Source: Chloroflexota bacterium (lineage in GTDB: Bacteria > Chloroflexota > Anaerolineae > DTLA01). From it: a stretch of DNA of 64,000 bases. Both the position numbers and the translations under genes were made by a program. The notes beneath the pieces were generated by a model. That model was given only the letters and a program-made list of their open reading frames with translations, had not been told where the DNA came from and did no database searches. Positions 59,279 through 64,000 of this stretch are shown here, piece after piece. How positions within the stretch are numbered: position 1 is the first letter of the stretch; the number at the start of each line of letters is the position of its first letter. The stretch is from NCBI GenBank assembly GCA_014874485.1, contig JADBJK010000011.1, forward strand, positions 62,001-126,000, given 5' to 3'.

Positions 59279-60088
59279 ATGGCTTGGATGGAGCGACGAC
59301 GCAGGGTTACGAAACGCAGAGGGCACACCTTCGCCCAGGCGCATGCCATGCCCCGCACGGGCGTGAGGGGGACTGCCCGCCGCAAGCCCACGTTCTCGCG
59401 GGCGAAGGCGGTGGGCCTGGCGCTGGTGCTGCTTGCCGCCGTGGCCATCGTCGTCTTCTCCACATCGCCCGCCTTCTTCGTGTACAGCGACGAGACGCGC
59501 TACGTCGGCCTGCACCTGCTCACGCCCGAAGCCGTTTGGCAGGCGGCGGGCATCCCGGATGGGTTGAGCGTCTTCTTCGTCCACACGGGGCGCATCGCGC
59601 AGGCGTTGAGGACGCTGCCCGAGGTCAAGGACGTGCGGGTAACCCTGCGCATCCCCAACCGCCTGACCATCGCCATCACCGAGCGGGCGGTGCGGGCAGC
59701 CTGGACGCAGGCAGGCGCGACCTGGTGGGTGGATGAGACGGGCCACGTGCTCGCCCAAGCGCAGGGCGACATCCCTGCCGATGCCTTGCGCATCGCCAGC
59801 ATGGTTTCGGCCCCGTTGCAGGCGGGCAGCGATGTCAGCGCGACGGCCGTCCGCTCGGCGCTGCGCTATCACGAACGGATGCCGGAGATCACCCGGTTCC
59901 GATACGCCGAGGACACGGGCCTGTCCCTGATGATGCCGGACGGCTGGCCCGTGCACGTCGGCGATGACCGCGACTGCGAACTGAAATTGGCGCGACTGAA
60001 AGCGCTTGTGGAGCATTTCGCGCAGCGGGGCATCCGCCCCGTGTACGTGGACCTGCGCGCACCCGACGCGCCCGCGTACAGGCGCTAG
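59279..60088 (+). CDS. ftsQ: Cell division protein FtsQ/DivIB
   Basis: The 269-residue protein has a basic cytoplasmic head, one membrane helix (about 44-62) and an external POTRA plus beta domain (PEVKDVRVTLRIPNRLTIAITERA). It scaffolds FtsL and FtsB/DivIC in the divisome. It starts 6 bp after ddl, the common ddl-ftsQ-ftsA order, here with sbp between ftsQ and ftsA. Confidence 0.93.
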   Translation: MAWMERRRRVTKRRGHTFAQAHAMPRTGVRGTARRKPTFSRAKAVGLALVLLAAVAIVVFSTSPAFFVYSDETRYVGLHLLTPEAVWQAAGIPDGLSVFFVHTGRIAQALRTLPEVKDVRVTLRIPNRLTIAITERAVRAAWTQAGATWWVDETGHVLAQAQGDIPADALRIASMVSAPLQAGSDVSATAVRSALRYHERMPEITRFRYAEDTGLSLMMPDGWPVHVGDDRDCELKLARLKALVEHFAQRGIRPVYVDLRAPDAPAYRR

Positions 60089-60104
60089 GGAAGGAGACGA
60101 GGGT

Positions 60105-60461
60105 ATGTGGCTGCCGCTCATTGGTCTCCTAATCGGACTGATCATCGGGTCGGTTGTGTCCATCTCCATACCGGCGGAGTACGCCCGCTACACTGCGGTG
60201 GCGATCCTGGCGGCGCTGGACTCGGTGCTGGGCGCGGTGAGGGCGAACCTGGCGCACGAGTACGACAACGCCATCTTCATCACGGGGTTTTTCGGCAACA
60301 CGCTGCTGGCCGCCATCCTGACGTTCCTAGGGGACCGGCTGGGGGTGGAACTGTACTACGCGGCCATTTTCGCGTTTGGCGTCAGGCTGTTCAACAACCT
60401 GGCCCTCATCAGGCGGCATTTGCTCGTCCGGTTCAGGCGCAACCTGCGCCGCGCGTCGTAA
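60105..60461 (+). CDS. sbp: Small basic protein (DUF1290, Sbp)
   Basis: This 118-residue protein has three to four membrane helices and a very basic tail (RRHLLVRFRRNLRRAS). It resembles the small basic protein found between divIB and ftsA in Bacillus and related bacteria, whose role is not defined. AAGGAG lies 8 nt before the ATG. Position and hydropathy support the call. Confidence 0.8.
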   Translation: MWLPLIGLLIGLIIGSVVSISIPAEYARYTAVAILAALDSVLGAVRANLAHEYDNAIFITGFFGNTLLAAILTFLGDRLGVELYYAAIFAFGVRLFNNLALIRRHLLVRFRRNLRRAS

Positions 60462-60492
60462 CGGCCGCCGCGTGGCGGACAGGAGGAACCAG

Positions 60493-61710
60493 GTGGAACA
60501 ACTCGTTGCGGCAATAGATATCGGAACCACAAAGGTCTGCACCCTCATCGCCGAGGCACCCGGCGAGGGGTCTGTGCTCCGCATCATCGGCGTGGGCGAG
60601 AAGGATGCCCGCGGGATGCGCAAGGGCGTTGTCGTCAACGTGTCCGAAGCCGCCGAGGCCATCGCGGCATCGGTGGAGGAAGCGGTGCGCATCTCAGGCG
60701 TCCCCGTGGATGCCGCCTACGTCAGCGTGAGCGGCACGCACATCACCTCGCTCAACAGCCGAGGCGTGGCCGCCATTGCCCGGCCCGACCGCGGCGTTTC
60801 CCAGGAGGACATTGACCGCGCCCTGCAAGGCGCGCGCGCCATCGCCATCCCCCACAACCAGGAGGTCATCCAGGCCATGCCGCGCGGCTACTCCATTGAC
60901 GGCCACGACGGCATCACCGACCCGCTGGGGATGCACGGGCATCGCCTGGAGGTGGAGGCCCACGTCATCACGGCGTCCGAGTCGGCCGTCCAGAACCTGC
61001 GCGACTGCGTCCTGGCGGCCAAGGTGGAGCCGCTGGGCCCCGTGCCCGACCCCATCGCCGCCGCCAAGGCCGTCCTGCGCCAGAGCGAACAGGAGGCGGG
61101 CGTCATCCTGGTGGACATCGGCGGCGGCACCACCAAGATCGCCGTCTTCGCCGACGGGTGCGCGCTGCACACGTCCATTATTGCTGTCGGCGGCGTGAAC
61201 ATCACCAACGACATCTGCTTCGGGCTGAAGGCCCCCTTTGAGGTCGCCGAGCAGATCAAGATCGCCCACGGCCACGCCATCCCCGACAAGGTGCGCCCCG
61301 ACGAGACCGTGGACGTAACCGCGTTCGGCGACGAGATGCCCCAGTTGGCGTCGCGGCGGTTCCTGGCCGAGATCATCCAGGCCCGCGTGGAGGAAATCTT
61401 CGCCCTGGTGCTCAAGGAAATCAAGCATTCGGGGTACGACATCCTGCTGTCGGCAGGCGCGGTGCTGTGCGGCGGCACGGCCCAACTGCCGGGAATCAAG
61501 GAGGTCGCCCGCGAGGTCCTGCAGATGCCCGTCCGCATCGGCATTCCCACCGACCTGGAGGGGCTGACCGACCGCATCGTGGACCCGGCCCACGCCACGA
61601 GCGTTGGCCTCTTGCGATGGGGACTGGGCGACATGACCGTCCCCCCCACCGAAGAAGGCAAATGGTCCGACCGAATCAAGCGTTGGTTTACGAATATCCT
61701 GCCGAGTTAG
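60493..61710 (+). CDS. ftsA: Cell division protein FtsA
   Basis: FtsA is the actin-like membrane anchor of the FtsZ ring. The 405-residue protein has the phosphate-1 motif AAIDIGTTKVCTLIAE, the phosphate-2 VDIGGGTTKIAVF and the adenosine motif LCGGTAQLPG. The C-terminal WSDRIKRWFTNILPS forms the amphipathic membrane helix. GTG start with AGGAGG 6 nt upstream; the longer frame upstream lies in sbp and is not used. Confidence 0.96.
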   Translation: MEQLVAAIDIGTTKVCTLIAEAPGEGSVLRIIGVGEKDARGMRKGVVVNVSEAAEAIAASVEEAVRISGVPVDAAYVSVSGTHITSLNSRGVAAIARPDRGVSQEDIDRALQGARAIAIPHNQEVIQAMPRGYSIDGHDGITDPLGMHGHRLEVEAHVITASESAVQNLRDCVLAAKVEPLGPVPDPIAAAKAVLRQSEQEAGVILVDIGGGTTKIAVFADGCALHTSIIAVGGVNITNDICFGLKAPFEVAEQIKIAHGHAIPDKVRPDETVDVTAFGDEMPQLASRRFLAEIIQARVEEIFALVLKEIKHSGYDILLSAGAVLCGGTAQLPGIKEVAREVLQMPVRIGIPTDLEGLTDRIVDPAHATSVGLLRWGLGDMTVPPTEEGKWSDRIKRWFTNILPS

Positions 61711-61765
61711 ACCCGTACCGTAGAGAGGGAGGAACCATCACAGAGCGCGAAAGGAGAATGACAGT

Positions 61766-62890
61766 ATGGTAGACCTAGTAGAGCCCGAGAATTTCGCCAG
61801 GATCAAAGTCATCGGGGTGGGCGGGGCCGGCTGCAACGCAGTCAACCGCATGATTGAGGCCGGGCTGAGCGGCGTGGAGTTCATCGCCGTCAACACCGAC
61901 GTGCAGGCTCTCATGCTCTCCAAAGCCCCCAAGCGCATCTCCATCGGCGAAAAACTGACCCGAGGGTTGGGCGCAGGCGGCGACCCCAACATCGGCCAGA
62001 AGGCCGCCGAGGAGAGCAGCGACGACCTGTACGAGGCCATCAACGGCGCGGACATGGTCTTCATCACGGCCGGCATGGGCGGCGGCACCGGCACGGGCGC
62101 GGCCCCCATCATCAGCCAGATCGCCAAGGAGACGGGCGCGCTCACCATCGGCGTGGTAACCAAGCCCTTCGGGTTTGAGGGCCAGCGCAAGAGCCGAACC
62201 GCCGAAGAAGGGCTGAGTCGCCTGCGCGAGCACGTGAACACGCTCATCGTCATCCCCAACGACCGCCTGCTCCAGATCGTGGACAAGAAGGCGCCCGTGG
62301 TGGAGGCTTTCCGCGTCGCCGACGACGCCCTTCGCCAGGGCATCCAGGGCATCTCGGAAGTGGTAACCGTGCCCGGGATGATCAACGTGGACTTCGCCGA
62401 CGTTCGCGCCGTGATGCAGGAAGGCGGCTCGGCCCTCATGGCCGTGGGGCGGGGCAAGGGCGAGAACCGCGCCGTGGATGCCGCCAAGGCCGCCATCGCC
62501 AGCCCGCTCCTGGACGTTACCATTGAGGGCGCGCGCGGCGTGCTGTTCAACATCACCGCGGGCCGCGACCTCACCCTGAGCGAGGTGGACGCCGCCGCCA
62601 ACATCATCAAGGCCACCGCCGACCCCGAAGCCAACATCATCTTCGGCGCCGTCATCAACGAGAGCATGAGCGATGAGGTGCAGATCACCGTCATCGCCAC
62701 GGGGTTTGACGCCAAAGGCAAGGTGCTGCCCAGGCCCGCCGTGGTCCCGCAGCAGCGCCCCGCTGCCGCAGCGGCCACCGGCACCGACGGCAAGATCCGC
62801 GAGTTCCCGGTTCGCATCATCAACACGGACGACATAGAGGTCCCGGCGTTCATCCGCAACGCCATGAACAAAGGACCCAAGCAGAACTAG
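61766..62890 (+). CDS. ftsZ: Cell division GTPase FtsZ
   Basis: FtsZ is the tubulin-like GTPase of the Z ring. The 374-residue protein has [10 protein letters not shown], the tubulin signature GGGTGTG (105-111) and the C-terminal [12 protein letters not shown] peptide that binds FtsA. The linker between the core and that peptide is short (about 40 residues). AAGGAG lies 9 nt before the ATG. It is the last gene of the dcw cluster. Confidence 0.97.
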   Translation: MVDLVEPENFARIKVIGVGGAGCNAVNRMIEAGLSGVEFIAVNTDVQALMLSKAPKRISIGEKLTRGLGAGGDPNIGQKAAEESSDDLYEAINGADMVFITAGMGGGTGTGAAPIISQIAKETGALTIGVVTKPFGFEGQRKSRTAEEGLSRLREHVNTLIVIPNDRLLQIVDKKAPVVEAFRVADDALRQGIQGISEVVTVPGMINVDFADVRAVMQEGGSALMAVGRGKGENRAVDAAKAAIASPLLDVTIEGARGVLFNITAGRDLTLSEVDAAANIIKATADPEANIIFGAVINESMSDEVQITVIATGFDAKGKVLPRPAVVPQQRPAAAAATGTDGKIREFPVRIINTDDIEVPAFIRNAMNKGPKQN

Positions 62891-62917
62891 CCTTTGACCA
62901 CCGAGGAGATGGTCCGT

Positions 62918-63031
62918 TGTCATTGCGAGCGAAGCGAAGCATCTCGGTTGACTGTCATTCTGAGACGCGGAGCGCCGAAGAATCTCGCCAACCGGAGATT
63001 GCTTCGGGCGTTCCGCGCCCTCGCAATGACA
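62918..63031 (+). repeat. MITE/REP-like element with 12-bp terminal inverted repeats
   Basis: The 114-bp element is bounded by TGTCATTGCGAG (62918-62929) and CTCGCAATGACA (63020-63031), the same ends as the array at 13291. Inside is a variant TGTCATTCTGAG followed by GAAGAATCTC, so it looks like two related units nested or fused. It carries no gene and lies 27 bp after ftsZ. Between it and 63184 I see no gene. Confidence 0.85.
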
Positions 63032-63183
63032 CACCATGAATCCTGTGGTAGCGCAGTAGCGGCGCGCCCCGGCGACCGGGACACGGGGTTGGCCCGCGCG
63101 CCGCAACATGCACAACTCGGCGGCCCGCGCACGCATCGCGTGGCTCTACATCGGCACTGCCTGCGTCGCGTCTTCCGAGAGGG

Positions 63184-63226
63184 GCCCGCCCGTTACCACG
63201 TCGCCATCGCGTGGTAACGGGCGGGC
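63184..63226. repeat. Perfect 17-bp hairpin without U-run
   Basis: The arms 63184-63200 and 63210-63226 are perfect complements (GCCCGCCCGTTACCACG and its reverse complement) around a 9-nt loop. No T-run follows on either strand. It may still end or protect the ftsZ transcript, or be a dispersed palindrome. The stretch 63227-63317 shows no gene. Confidence 0.65.
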
Positions 63227-63317
63227 AGTTCCCACGGGCTTGCATCGCAACACGCCATCGCCCCTCGCCCCCTAACCTTAAATCTTGCGACACACGAATT
63301 TTTCAAACGAAAAACAC

Positions 63318-63346
63318 TTGCATTCTCGGCCCTTTCGTGGTATACT
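63318..63346 (+). promoter_or_regulatory. Sigma70 promoter for nrdR
   Basis: TTGCAT (63318-63323) and TATACT (63341-63346) are 17 bp apart. The start would lie near 63353, giving a leader of about 120 nt. I do not see a clear NrdR box pair in it. Confidence 0.7.
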
Positions 63347-63472
63347 GGGGACGCTCCACGACACATAGTGCCTAAAGCGCGCACCCCACCCTATATCTGG
63401 TATGGTGTCGCTGTCTCAACCGTCGGGGAGCATTGTCGCCTCATTTGGCAGGCGGCGACGGAGGAGGACACC

Positions 63473-63946
63473 GTGCAGTGCCCTAACTGTGGAGAGCCGA
63501 ACACCCAAGTGGTGGACACGCGGATGATCACCAACGGCGTGCGCCGCCGCCGCCAGTGCCCCAAGTGCGGCCAGCGGTTCACCACCTACGAGTACCCCGC
63601 GTCCACGACCCCGCTCGTGGTCAAGAACGACGGGCGGCGCGAGGAGTTTGACCGCAACAAACTCCTCGCAGGCATCCGCAAAGCCTGCGCCAAGCGCCCC
63701 GTCAGCGCCGAGCAGATTGACGCCATCGTCGCCAGCGTGGAAAGCCAGATTCGCAACTCCCGCGCCAAGGAAATCTCGTCCGAGAAGATCGGCCAGATGG
63801 TGCTGGAGCAACTCCGCCAGATTGACAAAGTCGCCTACATCCGCTTCGCCTCGGTGTACCTCCGGATGGACGATCTGGAGGCCCTCAAGCAAGAAGTTGA
63901 GAAACTGCTGAAGTCCGGCGATCAGGAACCCACCACGCGCCCCTAG
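63473..63946 (+). CDS. nrdR: Transcriptional repressor NrdR
   Basis: NrdR is an ATP/dATP-sensing repressor of ribonucleotide reductase genes. The 157-residue protein has a zinc ribbon (C3, C6, C29, C32; RRRRQCPKCGQRFTT) and an ATP-cone domain (about 47-137; VVKNDGRREEFDRNKLLAGI). GTG at 63473 has GAGGAGG 5 nt upstream and gives the canonical QCPNC start; the frame is open further upstream but not conserved there. Confidence 0.96.
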   Translation: MQCPNCGEPNTQVVDTRMITNGVRRRRQCPKCGQRFTTYEYPASTTPLVVKNDGRREEFDRNKLLAGIRKACAKRPVSAEQIDAIVASVESQIRNSRAKEISSEKIGQMVLEQLRQIDKVAYIRFASVYLRMDDLEALKQEVEKLLKSGDQEPTTRP

Positions 63947-63957
63947 GAGAGGACCCC

Positions 63958-64000
63958 ATGATTACCCTGGAACCCACTCTCACTGCGAATGCCTTGACCG
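63958..64000 (+). CDS. Start of next gene, possibly class II ribonucleotide reductase
   Basis: An ATG at 63958 with AGGAGAGG upstream opens a frame MITLEPTLTANALT that runs out of the window. The LT-x-NALT start resembles the N-terminus of adenosylcobalamin-dependent ribonucleotide reductase (NrdJ), and nrdR often lies next to nrd genes. Only 14 residues are visible, so this is a guess. Confidence 0.4.
   Translation, partial: MITLEPTLTANALT

Noticed and set aside
63184-63226. Intrinsic terminator of the dcw operon
   Set aside because: The hairpin is perfect but lacks a U-run on either strand, so it is listed only as a hairpin.

Overview
This is a contiguous, GC-rich bacterial chromosome segment of housekeeping genes, most likely from Chloroflexota and possibly an Anaerolineae-like lineage. 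The assignment is an inference. It rests on the giant YYYxG-motif (Chlor_Arch_YYY / DUF2298) membrane protein at the left edge, which is known mainly from Chloroflexi and some archaea. It also rests on the zinc-ribbon (C+) forms of S4, S14 and L36, a small-basic-protein gene beside ftsA, and the extra domains in RpoB and RpoC. No rRNA, tRNA, CRISPR array, phage or transposase gene was seen.

Region 1 (1-13276, minus strand) is a glycoconjugate / envelope island. A leaderless promoter drives tlyA, an MFS transporter and a GT-C (GT39-like) glycosyltransferase. A second strong promoter (9265-9293) drives a CDP-paratose-2-epimerase-like enzyme, a GT4 glycosyltransferase, a SAM methyltransferase, a GT39 glycosyltransferase and a giant GT39-YYY fusion that runs off the window. 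Region 2 (13291-14713) holds a tandem array of five MITE/REP-like palindromic units between two divergent promoters, then a decaprenyl-phosphate phosphoribosyltransferase-like UbiA gene on the plus strand that ends in a bidirectional terminator.

Region 3 (14758-44923, minus strand) is a 30-kb transcription/translation super-cluster. In transcription order it reads rpoB, rpoC, rpsL, rpsG, fusA, tuf, rpsJ, the full S10 and spc sets, secY, adk, map, rpmJ, rpsM, rpsK, rpsD, rpoA, rplQ, truA, rplM, rpsI. It starts from a perfect-consensus promoter (TTGACA-17-TATAAT) and a leader of about 377 nt that may encode a small upstream ORF. infA is missing from its usual place between map and rpmJ, and rplKAJL is missing upstream of rpoB.

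Region 4 (45248-64000, plus strand) begins with RNase P RNA from its own promoter. The complete dcw division / peptidoglycan cluster follows: mraZ (with a candidate MraZ operator over its promoter), rsmH, an ftsL-like gene, ftsI, murF, mraY, murD, ftsW, murG, two CvpA-like membrane proteins, murC, ddl, ftsQ, sbp, ftsA, ftsZ. After a spacer with a MITE copy comes nrdR and the first codons of what may be a class II ribonucleotide reductase.

The main points for a second look are: two coding-context biases that imply avoidance of TCGA and GTSAC words, large lineage-specific insertions in RpoB and RpoC, the rpoBC leader, the MraZ operator, the CvpA-like pair inside the dcw cluster, the palindromic repeat array, the GT39-YYY fusion beside a stand-alone paralogue of its N-terminal half, and a 95-bp ftsW/murG overlap.
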